64,000 nucleotides of DNA from Terriglobales bacterium (GTDB lineage: Bacteria > Acidobacteriota > Terriglobia > Terriglobales > Acidobacteriaceae): assembly GCA_035651655.1 (NCBI GenBank), contig DASRFG010000029.1, positions 62,001 to 126,000 on the forward strand, in the 5' to 3' direction. How positions within the stretch are numbered: position 1 is the stretch's first letter; every line of letters starts with the position of its first letter. The notes below the pieces were generated by a model. That model ran no database searches and was not told the origin of the DNA. It saw only the letters and a list, made by a program, of their open reading frames with translations. Both the position numbers and the translations under genes were made by a program. Below, one piece after another: positions 10,201-16,995 of this stretch.

Positions 10201-10354
10201 ACAACAGCAATGCGAAGCTTTAAGGAAGGATCTCACGCGTTGGAAAGAAATCAACGACAGCACCATCCCTGCTTTGAATAAGCTGCTGCGAAACCATAAC
10301 GTGAACGCGTTGCCGCAAACGAGTGATTTTCCAATCCCACAATGCACGCTATGA
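7205..10354 (+). CDS. Large exported BNR/VPS10 (sortilin)-type beta-propeller protein
   Basis: A 1049-residue protein starting 10 bases after the previous gene. A signal peptide ends near TGAAQ. The region to about residue 680 is a long propeller of BNR/Asp-box units (GGVWKTNDGGQVW, MYRSADAGVTW, KTTDAGKTWR, RTHDYGRSW), the repeat shared by sialidases and VPS10/sortilin proteins. Acidobacterial members are often labelled glycosyl hydrolase, but I see no sialidase catalytic set, so I avoid that name. A beta-sandwich region (~720-880) and a helical tail (~890-1040) follow. The function is unknown; exported binding or scaffold activity is likely. A histidine-kinase remnant follows immediately. 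Confidence 0.85.
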   Translation: MTHDQRTPVALFRLVAHFAFVLLLTATGAAQSITSDSYAAMRWRLVGPFRAGRVTAVAGIAGQPTIYYMGTPGGGVWKTNDGGQVWKPIFDEEHDSSVGALAVAASNPNIIYVGTGEQIRGKGMYRSADAGVTWTKIGLGDMRYIDAIVVDPHNPDIVLVAAGGDYPPNPMGGIFKTTDAGKTWRKVLSREEATGGIDLSFNPDNPAEVFAALCHRNPDSFDQPTSPKPDGWLYRSTDEGSSWELAQGKGWPSGSVGRIGVAVAPGTQGRRVYAIVSEGLLRSDDAGANWQRITTDPRIVGSSYFSRVFVDPKNADIVYLAQTSLYRSVDGGKTFDAFAGAPSGDDFHVLWINPDDSRQMIAGVDQGAIVSVNGGESWSSWYNQATGQLYNVSADNQFPYHLYAAQQDSGTVAVPSRGDYGEITYRDWFSPGGFEIGSIVADPANSNVVYAAGWYNTVIRFDKTTGQVVHVFVLGSKDRASMVMPMAFSPQDPRMLYLGTQSLLKTTDNGMTWQAISPDLSRGAAKETEKVQSFTASKHAISTLSPSPLQPGQIWVATDDGLVQLTQNGGKTWSNVSPTGVTPQSTFVMIEASHHDRGAAYAVVNGFHDSRPYAYRTHDYGRSWQKIVAGLPESSVVRVVREDPVRKGLLYAGTEDGVSVSFDDGDHWQPLQLNLPTTSVRDLVVHKDDLAAATFGRGLWILDDLTPLRQMDPGAKPDVHFFRPANAIRVRWDVNQDTPLPAETPAGQNPPDGAIFDYFLKAQPSSQITLAIYDQQKTLMRQFSSAPQPAPVGFPNVPDYWFAPPPTLTKNAGHNRFVWDLRYDAPQTLPYGYFGGRLDYVEYTLAEHAIPGQTPRIQPPGPLVVPGEYQIALTVDGKTYNQPLIVTLDPRAHAGQADLVHQLELEKAISSWMSLSYAAHNQVSQLQSMLTDRQKALSTDSTSSDALTAVKALDTDLEKLEGGTSAEPGLGLVNRDLARLLTMAGSGDAAPSNAITAAAQQQCEALRKDLTRWKEINDSTIPALNKLLRNHNVNALPQTSDFPIPQCTL

Positions 10355-10360
10355 GGCAGG

Positions 10361-10497
10361 ATGTTTCGTCGAGGCACCGGCCGGCTGTCCACGACAGGAA
10401 TGCAGCTATTGTCGATTTACAAGGCGGCACAATCGGAGTGACAAGCCAGCTGGGCCGGGGACCAATGTTTCACTTTTCATTGCCGCTCGTTCCATAG
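10361..10497 (+). pseudogene. Remnant of a histidine-kinase ATPase domain (C-terminal tip, frameshifted)
   Basis: Just after the giant propeller gene lies a decayed tail of a HATPase domain. Frame 2 from 10361 reads FRRGTGRLSTT, like the G2 box of kinases (GTGLGLS). From 10408 a different frame reads IVDLQGGTIGVTSQLGRG and then MFHFSLPLVP before a TAG at 10495-10497, which is how such domains normally end. The two pieces are in the right order and at close to the right distance, but separated by a frameshift. No dimerisation domain or N-box remains upstream, where an intact gene sits. I read it as a leftover after deletion of a kinase gene. Confidence 0.7.
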
Positions 10498-10553
10498 CAA
10501 CGTTCAGGCGCAGGGCCGGCAAGCCCAGTGGCGTCCTTTCGCCCTAAACTCAC

Positions 10554-10581
10554 TTGACATATGTCGGCGGAGTGAGACAAT
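10554..10581 (+). promoter_or_regulatory. Possible sigma-70 promoter
   Basis: TTGACA (10554-10559) and GACAAT (10576-10581) are separated by 16 bases and lie about 57 bases ahead of the gene at 10638. The -35 box is perfect and the -10 box is moderate. GACATATGTC, a 10-base palindrome, overlaps the -35 region. Confidence 0.45.
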
Positions 10582-10625
10582 GTCGCGCCAGTAACTCGGC
10601 CCTTGGATCCATTCCTCAATTTTCC

Positions 10626-10637
10626 GGGAGGCCTCCC
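10626..10637 (+). promoter_or_regulatory. Self-complementary ribosome-binding site
   Basis: GGGAGGCCTCCC is a perfect 12-base palindrome whose left half is the Shine-Dalgarno sequence for the ATG at 10638. The right half could pair with the ribosome site of the same molecule or of a second mRNA. A unimolecular hairpin would have no loop, so tight folding within one RNA is limited. Confidence 0.5.
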
Positions 10638-11654
10638 ATGTTCAAGAGTTTCCGAGCCAGCCTGATCGCTTGTGTGCTGCTGAGTGTGGCGCTAGTTGTG
10701 GCGCAGCAGAGCAAGCCCCTGAGCAACGACGATGTTGTGAGCATGACCAAGAACCACCTGCCTGAGAGCGTCATTATTAACGCAATCCAGGCCAACGAGA
10801 CGCAATTCGATACCTCTGCGAACGGGCTCATCGCCCTGCAGAAAGCGGGCGTGAGTCAAAGTGTGATGGACGCGATGCTGGCGGCGCAAAAGAACAAGCG
10901 TAACACTGCGGCATCGGCCGCAACGGCATCCGCGCCGGCCTCCAGCGGGCCGGCCGCGTCAGGACAGCCGGCGGTTAACTTACTGCAGGAAAATTCGAAA
11001 CTGCCACTCGCGCTGGAGAAAACCCAAGTCGCCCAAACCAAAGCAAAAGCTAATTCACTCGGGGCACTGGCCACTGACGCCGCTCTCACCCAAGCGCTGC
11101 AGGTTGGTGTGCAGCAGGCGGCATGGTCCGCAGCCGCGCATAGTGGCTCTTACGCCGGAGCTTCCGCAGTTAACGCAGCAGGCGGAGTGATGGGCGGAAT
11201 AATGGGCCATCGCAAGCCGAGCTTCACTTATGTCTGGGCGATACCCACTCCCAAGTCGGCAACTACCGTCGCCTCAAATACGCCGGCATTCGAGGTCAAC
11301 TACGCCGGCATCCCTGGTATCAATCCTGACGAATTCGAGCCCAGCATTGTGAAGCTGGTCCCCACCTCTAACAACTGGCGCCTGGTGGGAGCCACGGAAG
11401 CCAAGCAGGACATCGCCCAAGGTACAGACTGGCAGCTTTATTCGTCTTTCGTCGAACAGCGCATGCCCACACAGAATAAGAAGACCGCACCTGGGCAGGC
11501 CCAGATTTCTCCTTCTTCCGCCCTGGCCCCTGGCGAATACGGAATCGTTTTGCGCCCGGTGAATAAGTCGAAAAAGTTCGCAGGGTCGGATATTGCGCAG
11601 AATCAGGGCGAGGGCGTTCTGTTCAATTCCGTGTGGTCCTTCGCCGTAAAGTAG
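10638..11654 (+). CDS. Conserved acidobacterial exported protein of unknown function
   Basis: A 338-residue protein starting at ATG 10638, chosen because GGGAGG lies just upstream and a signal peptide (residues 1-23, ending VVAQQ) follows directly. An upstream in-frame start at 10554 falls on the promoter. The N-terminal third carries a helical motif I know from many acidobacterial proteins: LSNDDVVSMTKNHLPESVI and then FDTSANGLIALQKAGVSQ, in which two short helix pairs repeat. An Ala/Ser/Pro-rich linker (~90-120) follows, then a Gly-rich hydrophobic stretch (~160-190) and a C-terminal beta-rich region. No function is known to me. It stands alone, with its own likely promoter. Confidence 0.8.
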   Translation: MFKSFRASLIACVLLSVALVVAQQSKPLSNDDVVSMTKNHLPESVIINAIQANETQFDTSANGLIALQKAGVSQSVMDAMLAAQKNKRNTAASAATASAPASSGPAASGQPAVNLLQENSKLPLALEKTQVAQTKAKANSLGALATDAALTQALQVGVQQAAWSAAAHSGSYAGASAVNAAGGVMGGIMGHRKPSFTYVWAIPTPKSATTVASNTPAFEVNYAGIPGINPDEFEPSIVKLVPTSNNWRLVGATEAKQDIAQGTDWQLYSSFVEQRMPTQNKKTAPGQAQISPSSALAPGEYGIVLRPVNKSKKFAGSDIAQNQGEGVLFNSVWSFAVK

Positions 11655-12040
11655 CCGACACGAATCATCGCAGGGTTGAAGGTGCTTCCAGAAATGTTAG
11701 GGGTGGTGACAATCAAGATGTAGCACCGCTAAGCGAGCTCTGCAGGCGTACGTGACTGCGGTTCTCCGCAATTAATCCTGCCAGGGACCAAGCCCCTAGG
11801 GGTGTTGGCGAAGAGTCCTTCCGCCCGAAGCACTAAGCCTTACGTCTACGCTACTGCTGTTTTCCCCTTCCTCCGAACTTGCGCCAAAGTGGCCGTAGGC
11901 AAAGCGGATGGGACACTTTGTCCCATTCAACCCTGAAGCCCCTAGCTCATGTGTGCAGAATCAACCGTTTGCAGAACCCCAGTCGGTAGTTGGCGTGCTG
12001 TAGTCAAGGGGACTGTATCCACTGCGAGGGTGAGCAAGTT
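11655..12040. other. Intergenic region before the protease pair
   Basis: There are 386 bases without a convincing gene. It holds a CCCCTAGGGG palindrome (11793-11802) flanked by CCAA/TTGG, which could end transcription of the upstream gene although no T-run follows. It also holds the inverted repeat listed separately at 11908-11926. I saw no RNA gene or clear -35/-10 pair. Confidence 0.5.
11908..11926. promoter_or_regulatory. Perfect 19-bp inverted repeat, candidate operator
   Basis: ATGGGACACTTTGTCCCAT has two perfect 8-base arms around a 3-base centre and lies ~115 bases upstream of the first subtilisin-like gene. Its size and spacing suit a dimeric DNA-binding regulator. I cannot name the regulator, and no -24/-12 promoter with correct spacing was found downstream. 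Confidence 0.5.
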
Positions 12041-13780
12041 ATGTCAGGCAACTACCCAATCCGACGCCGGAATGAGAAAGAGCGATGCGGCGCCGCTCGG
12101 GCTCTTAATCAGCTGGTTCTGATCACGCTGATTCTAATCACAAGTCTGGCATTCGCACGGTCGCCGAAGCTATCGAAGGACCTCCATAAAGTTTCCGGCA
12201 ATTCCTTTGTTGATGTAATTGTGCAGTTCAAGAAGAGGCCCACCAGCACTCACTTTAATAAAGTGAAAGCAAAGGGCGGCGCGCTGAAGCACGATTTTCG
12301 CAGAACCGTCAAAGGTGGCCTATTCAGAATACCTGCCAGTGCTCTCGACGACTTGGCCAACGACCCGGACGTGGCTTACGTTTCTCTTGACCGCCACTTG
12401 AAGGGCAAGGTAACCGAAACCGATTTCTACGAGGAAGCGGTAAACGCAGCGTACGCCGCCAACCTGGGATTGGATGGCAGTGGAATCGGTGTGGCAGTGA
12501 TTGACAGCGGCATCAGCCCAAGTTCCGATTTCAATGGTGCCGGGATTCAATCGCGCGTTGTTTACAGTGAAAATTTCGTCAATCTGGACCCTACCGATCA
12601 GTACGGCCATGGCACGCACGTGGCCGGAATTATCGCGGGCAACGGCAACAATTCAAGGGGTGCCGGCTTCACCATGACGTTCACAGGTATCGCACCCAAT
12701 GCGACTTTGATTAGCCTTAAGGTCCTCGATCAGCACGGTGGCGGTACAGACAGCGGTCTCATCGCAGCCATCCAGAAAGCGATCGAGCTCAAATCAACCT
12801 ACAACATCCGCGTTATCAATCTGTCGGTTGGACGAGCGGTTTATGAGAACTACACGGTTGATCCTCTGTGCCAGGCGGTGGAAGCAGCCTGGAACGCGGG
12901 CATCGTCGTGGTAGTAGCGGCCGGCAACGATGGCCGCAACAATGCAGCGGGCACAAATGGCTACGGAACCATCAACGCGCCTGGTAACGATCCTTATGTG
13001 ATCACCGTAGGTGCGATGAAATCAATGAACAGTGCGACCAGAGCCGATGACCTGATCGCCAGCTTCAGCTCGAAGGGCCCGACCCTCGTTGACCATATTG
13101 CCAAACCGGACATCGTGGCTCCTGGTAACAAAATCATTTCCGTCTTGGCGAGCACTGGGGTGACGCTGTTCACGTCATTCCCCTTGAACGCCCTTCCGAC
13201 CAACTACTACAGCGCGAGCGGGACAGTGCTTCCCTCCACCCACTACTTCATGCTCAGTGGAACCAGCATGGCGACACCGGTTGTAAGCGGTGCTGCTGCG
13301 CTGCTCTTGCAGCAAGAGCCAAGTCTTACGCCAGACCAGGTAAAAGCACGCCTGATGAAGACTTCGTATAAGGTCTTCCCCAGCTCCAGTTCAAGCACCG
13401 ATGCGGTCACCGGCATCACGTATACCAGCTATTACGACATGTTCACGGTGGGCGCCGGATATTTGGACATACAGGCGGCACTGGAAAGCACAGACGACGC
13501 TCCCGCAACTACGGGATCTGCGAAGTCGCCCTCCATTGGCTACGACGCGACTACCGGAATTGCGTATGTAATTTCCGATCCAACTACGATCTGGAGTAAT
13601 TCAGCGACATTCGATGCGTCAACCGTTTGGGGAAACTCCGTACTGTCGGGAACCGCGATTAACGGACAGTCGGTACTTTCGGGTAATAGCGTTCTGTGGG
13701 GAGATAGCGTGCTCTGGGGTGACAGTGTCCTTTGGGGTGATAGCGTCCTCTGGGGTGACAGTGTTCTTCTCGGCGACTAG
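12041..13780 (+). CDS. Subtilisin-like (S8) serine protease with C-terminal SVLWGD repeats
   Basis: About 579 residues from ATG 12041; a start at 11990 would add an unlikely Cys-rich stretch. A signal anchor spans residues ~26-40. An I9-type inhibitor propeptide (~45-120) contains DVIVQFKKRP and ends near VAYVSLDRH. The catalytic triad is intact: Asp155 in AVIDSGI, His190 in GHGTHVAG and Ser409 in SGTSMATP. The last ~60 residues form a low-complexity tail ending in five units of Ser-Val-Leu-Trp/Leu-Gly-Asp type. The protein is presumably exported, with the propeptide cleaved. The next gene is a paralogue, 36 bases downstream. A candidate operator sits upstream. Confidence 0.93.
   Translation: MSGNYPIRRRNEKERCGAARALNQLVLITLILITSLAFARSPKLSKDLHKVSGNSFVDVIVQFKKRPTSTHFNKVKAKGGALKHDFRRTVKGGLFRIPASALDDLANDPDVAYVSLDRHLKGKVTETDFYEEAVNAAYAANLGLDGSGIGVAVIDSGISPSSDFNGAGIQSRVVYSENFVNLDPTDQYGHGTHVAGIIAGNGNNSRGAGFTMTFTGIAPNATLISLKVLDQHGGGTDSGLIAAIQKAIELKSTYNIRVINLSVGRAVYENYTVDPLCQAVEAAWNAGIVVVVAAGNDGRNNAAGTNGYGTINAPGNDPYVITVGAMKSMNSATRADDLIASFSSKGPTLVDHIAKPDIVAPGNKIISVLASTGVTLFTSFPLNALPTNYYSASGTVLPSTHYFMLSGTSMATPVVSGAAALLLQQEPSLTPDQVKARLMKTSYKVFPSSSSSTDAVTGITYTSYYDMFTVGAGYLDIQAALESTDDAPATTGSAKSPSIGYDATTGIAYVISDPTTIWSNSATFDASTVWGNSVLSGTAINGQSVLSGNSVLWGDSVLWGDSVLWGDSVLWGDSVLLGD
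13688..13777 (+). repeat. Five 18-bp tandem units encoding SVLWGD
   Basis: Units begin at 13688, 13706, 13724, 13742 and 13760, each of six codons (Ser-Val-Leu-Trp-Gly-Asp; the last has Leu instead of Trp). Third-codon positions vary between units while the peptide is nearly constant, which points to selection on the protein sequence rather than recent slippage. A looser unit (SVLSGN) precedes them. Confidence 0.85.
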
Positions 13781-13816
13781 TTAGCTTCAGAGAATCGAAC
13801 AGGAGAAGTTGCTGCT

Positions 13817-15562
13817 GTGAAGAAAGTATTGATCATTTTCGCGCTGCTGCTGAGTTCGATTGTGGCCCTGGCGGGAACGCCAAAGCTTGCGCCCGAACTC
13901 CAAGGACGTACCGGGCTTCCCGCAAGCGTCATCGTGCAATTCCGTACTGCACCCACCCAACTCCATTTAAATTTGCTTCGTGGCAAGCATGCGGTGGGGA
14001 TCCAGTCCTTTTCAATCATTCACGCTGTCCGGGCGGTAATTCCGGCGGTGGCACTCCCCGGTTTGGCCAGAAACCCGGAAGTAACATATATCTCCGAAGA
14101 TCGAAAGCTGACCCGGGCCTCAACAACTACTGATTTTTACGATAACGCGCTCAATGCTCCCTATGCCTGGCAGTTGGGCTATGACGGAAGCGGCGTGGGC
14201 GTAGCTGTGATCGACAGCGGCATCAATGAAGGGACTTCGACCAGCACGAATAACGATTTAACCGTCGCTGGATCCGCAAAGAACTATCGAATTGTTTACA
14301 GCCAGAGTTTTCTTCCCCCCATATCTCCCAGCAAGTCGTCCTCTCCCATTGACCAGTACGGCCACGGGACCCACGTCGCGGGCATGATCGCGGGTAACGG
14401 AGCGTCTTCGCTCTGCCCGACATGTTTCATCACGTTCACAGGAATTGCTCCCAACGCCAACATCATCAACCTTCGCGTACTCGATGCGTATGGCAATGGC
14501 AATGACAGCTACGTCATATCGGCATTGCAGACGGCCATCAGTTTGAAATCGAAGTACAACATCCGGGTAATTAATCTTTCACTGGGCCGACCTGTTTACG
14601 AGAGTTATCAGCAGGACCCGCTATGCCAGGCAGTGGAACAAGCCTGGAAAGCGGGTATCGTTGTAGTGGTTGCTGCCGGGAATAACGGTCGCGATAACTC
14701 CGCTGCCACTAACGGATACGCGACCATCGCTGCACCGGCGAATGATCCTTACGTAATTACCGTGGGCGCGATGAAGCCCATGGGTACAGGCACCCGCAGT
14801 GACGACCTGATTGCGAGCTACAGCTCAAAAGGACCGACACTCTTCGATCACATCGTGAAGCCAGATGTGGTGGCCCCAGGCAATAGGATAATCAGCGCCG
14901 TTGCCGGGAACGGATACATCTACACAACGTATCCGATGAATCAGATCGCAACCAAGTACTACAATTCAAAAGGTACGAACTCCGTCTCAAGCGCCTATTA
15001 CCAAATGAGCGGCACGAGCATGGCAGCAGCCGCTGTGAGCGGCGCAGTGGCCGTCCTCCTCAAAGCGCAACCCAACTTAACGCCGGACCAAGTAAAGGCC
15101 CGGCTGATGAAAACGGCCTATAAGACCTTCTCACAGTTCAGCTCAGCTACGGATCCGAACACAGGCGCTACCTACAACAGCCAATACGACGCGTTCACCA
15201 TCGGTGCCGGTTACGTTGACTTGCAGGCAGCACTTTCCAGTACCGAGGTTGCGAATCTTCCGGCTAAGTCACCGATCGCCCATTACGACGCGACTTCGCA
15301 AAGTGTTTATTTCTTGCCCGATAGCTCAGCCGTATGGGGCACCTCAGCGATTTGGGGCACCTCGGCAGTATGGGGAACCGGTGTCTTCGTTGGCTCGCAG
15401 TCGTCGGGATGGGGGAGCCCTTCGGTTTGGGGCACCTCGGCGGTTTGGGGTACGGGAACCGACAGCGGATTCAGCGCCGTGTGGGGCACCAGCGCCGTAT
15501 GGGGCACGAGCAACAAAGACACCAGCGAAGGAGCGGCGCTGCTGGTAACCGGCGAGAACTAA
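13817..15562 (+). CDS. Subtilisin-like (S8) serine protease with C-terminal SAVWGT repeats
   Basis: A 581-residue paralogue of the preceding gene, starting at GTG 13817 with AGGAG further upstream. It has a signal peptide (1-19) and an I9-like propeptide (~25-100). The triad is intact: Asp133 in AVIDSGI, His183 in GHGTHVAG and Ser401 in SGTSMAAA. The catalytic core is close to the neighbour's, including the shared phrases NIRVINLS and DDLIAS. The tail is different: it repeats Ser-Ala-Val-Trp-Gly-Thr about seven times, interrupted by a Gly/Ser-rich insert. A tandem duplication followed by divergence of the tails is the simple reading. Expression with the first protease is likely because only 36 bases separate them. 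Confidence 0.93.
   Translation: MKKVLIIFALLLSSIVALAGTPKLAPELQGRTGLPASVIVQFRTAPTQLHLNLLRGKHAVGIQSFSIIHAVRAVIPAVALPGLARNPEVTYISEDRKLTRASTTTDFYDNALNAPYAWQLGYDGSGVGVAVIDSGINEGTSTSTNNDLTVAGSAKNYRIVYSQSFLPPISPSKSSSPIDQYGHGTHVAGMIAGNGASSLCPTCFITFTGIAPNANIINLRVLDAYGNGNDSYVISALQTAISLKSKYNIRVINLSLGRPVYESYQQDPLCQAVEQAWKAGIVVVVAAGNNGRDNSAATNGYATIAAPANDPYVITVGAMKPMGTGTRSDDLIASYSSKGPTLFDHIVKPDVVAPGNRIISAVAGNGYIYTTYPMNQIATKYYNSKGTNSVSSAYYQMSGTSMAAAAVSGAVAVLLKAQPNLTPDQVKARLMKTAYKTFSQFSSATDPNTGATYNSQYDAFTIGAGYVDLQAALSSTEVANLPAKSPIAHYDATSQSVYFLPDSSAVWGTSAIWGTSAVWGTGVFVGSQSSGWGSPSVWGTSAVWGTGTDSGFSAVWGTSAVWGTSNKDTSEGAALLVTGEN
15325..15516 (+). repeat. Interrupted tandem SAVWGT-coding repeat
   Basis: Units of Ser-Ala-Val/Ile-Trp-Gly-Thr (18 bases each) occur as three copies near 15325-15381, two near 15415-15455 and two near 15472-15510, split by Gly/Ser-rich stretches. 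The arrangement parallels the SVLWGD repeats of the neighbouring protease but uses different residues at positions 2, 3 and 6. Confidence 0.8.
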
Positions 15563-15622
15563 AGAAATCTTTTCAGAGACGCAGCGATATTCCGGCACAC
15601 GAAACAGCCGCTGCTCCCGCTG

Positions 15623-16924
15623 TTAGCTCAGCCGGGTCAGATCAATCCCGGGGTCATACACCTCGGTGGATTTGATTATTTCTTCCCACGTGACCTCCCG
15701 GCCGGAGTAGGCGGCCTTGCGCGCCATCATGCAGGAAATGGCCGATTCCGCGCCTTTGGCTGTCTGATTATGAAAGTTGCCGCTGGTAATACTTGCAACG
15801 AACGCCTTCTTCTTCTCCGGATCGGCGAACTGCAAGTTGTCGTTGAACGCGCCGGTGGCTGAAAAATTCTTTGGGTCGCTGTCCCTTACTCCCGACCCTG
15901 GAGCCTGCCAGGGTTCGTCTCCCCAGATTCCGAGTTGGCCGGCGTATGGAGACTGCGAGGTGCCTTTGGTGCCGAAGAAGCGTTCGGTGACGTCCCACCA
16001 GCCTTTGCAAAACTGTGTGGAACTGAAAGTCACGTCAACGTTCTCGGGATAGTGGAAGAGAACATGGTAGTTGCCATAGACGTCGCCATCAGTCGGGCGC
16101 CCCCCGCGTCCGCCGGTGGCAGTAGCCTTGAGGGGGTGCGACTTGAGCACCCAATTACAGATATCAATGACGTGGATGTTTTGCTCCACAATGATGTCGC
16201 CAGAAAGAGCACGGTCATACATCCAATTGCGGATGCGAAGCTCGGTTGGGGAGGCCTTCGGCCAGGCAGGGCGATCGGCGTAGCCCGCAAAGTAATAGGC
16301 TTCGGCGCAGACAATCTTTCCCAGTGCCCCGCCGTGAATACGGCGAACCATTTCAACAAAAGGCGGGCAATCGCGAATTTGGAAACCCACATCCATGCTC
16401 AGTTTGCCTTGGGCACGCTTAGCAATGTCGACTACCTTCAGAGCGCCGGGCACGTCCACGCCAACTGGTTTCTCCAGATAGACGTGTTTGCCGCCCGCTA
16501 CTGCAGCTTCGAAGTGCACGGGATGGTAGTAGGGTGGGGTGGCGATCACCACCGCGTCCACTTCCTTGGAGTGGTTGATGCGCCGGTACGCGTCAGGACC
16601 CACAAAGAGCTGCGATGGATCAATCGCGGAGTAGCCCTTCGCCTTTTGGAGCTGGTCGAAGTGCGCGCGGGCGACATCGAGCTGGTCCTGAAACAAATCG
16701 GCCAAGGCGACCACGCGGGCGCCCCCGGTCTCGACAACGTGGGTTGCGTCCTCGGTGCCGCGGCCGCCGCAACCAAGCAGGCCAACGCGAACCGCGGAGT
16801 TTGCGCTTGTGCCGAATACTGTTTCCGGCTTCACCAGCATGAGGCCTACTGTGGCAGCGGTACCTCCGATAAATCTCCGGCGATCGAGCTGTGGCGAAAC
16901 AGGCTTTTTTGAATGGCCTGGCAT
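15623..16924 (-). CDS. Tat-exported Gfo/Idh/MocA-family oxidoreductase
   Basis: A 433-residue NAD(P)-dependent dehydrogenase of the family that acts mostly on sugars and their derivatives. The N-terminus has the twin-arginine signal DRRRFIGG followed by a hydrophobic run, so it is folded with cofactor in the cytoplasm and exported. The Rossmann motif VGLLGCGGRG comes next. EKPVGVD at about residue 150 holds the conserved lysine of the family, and a DVGFQIRDCP segment follows as in acidobacterial and planctomycete members. The C-terminal beta-sheet domain is complete. It is convergent with the second protease. The substrate cannot be told from sequence. Confidence 0.9.
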   Translation of the reverse strand: MPGHSKKPVSPQLDRRRFIGGTAATVGLMLVKPETVFGTSANSAVRVGLLGCGGRGTEDATHVVETGGARVVALADLFQDQLDVARAHFDQLQKAKGYSAIDPSQLFVGPDAYRRINHSKEVDAVVIATPPYYHPVHFEAAVAGGKHVYLEKPVGVDVPGALKVVDIAKRAQGKLSMDVGFQIRDCPPFVEMVRRIHGGALGKIVCAEAYYFAGYADRPAWPKASPTELRIRNWMYDRALSGDIIVEQNIHVIDICNWVLKSHPLKATATGGRGGRPTDGDVYGNYHVLFHYPENVDVTFSSTQFCKGWWDVTERFFGTKGTSQSPYAGQLGIWGDEPWQAPGSGVRDSDPKNFSATGAFNDNLQFADPEKKKAFVASITSGNFHNQTAKGAESAISCMMARKAAYSGREVTWEEIIKSTEVYDPGIDLTRLS

Positions 16925-16995
16925 TGTGTTCTCCTGGGAGTTGAATCGTAGGTTTGCTGGACGGGAACGTCAATACCGGAATTTCTGGCCGCGAT

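Noticed and set aside
15935-16912. A 325-codon frame on the plus strand
   Set aside because: It is antisense to the Tat-exported oxidoreductase, which has complete family motifs. The plus-strand translation shows no domain and no ribosome site.
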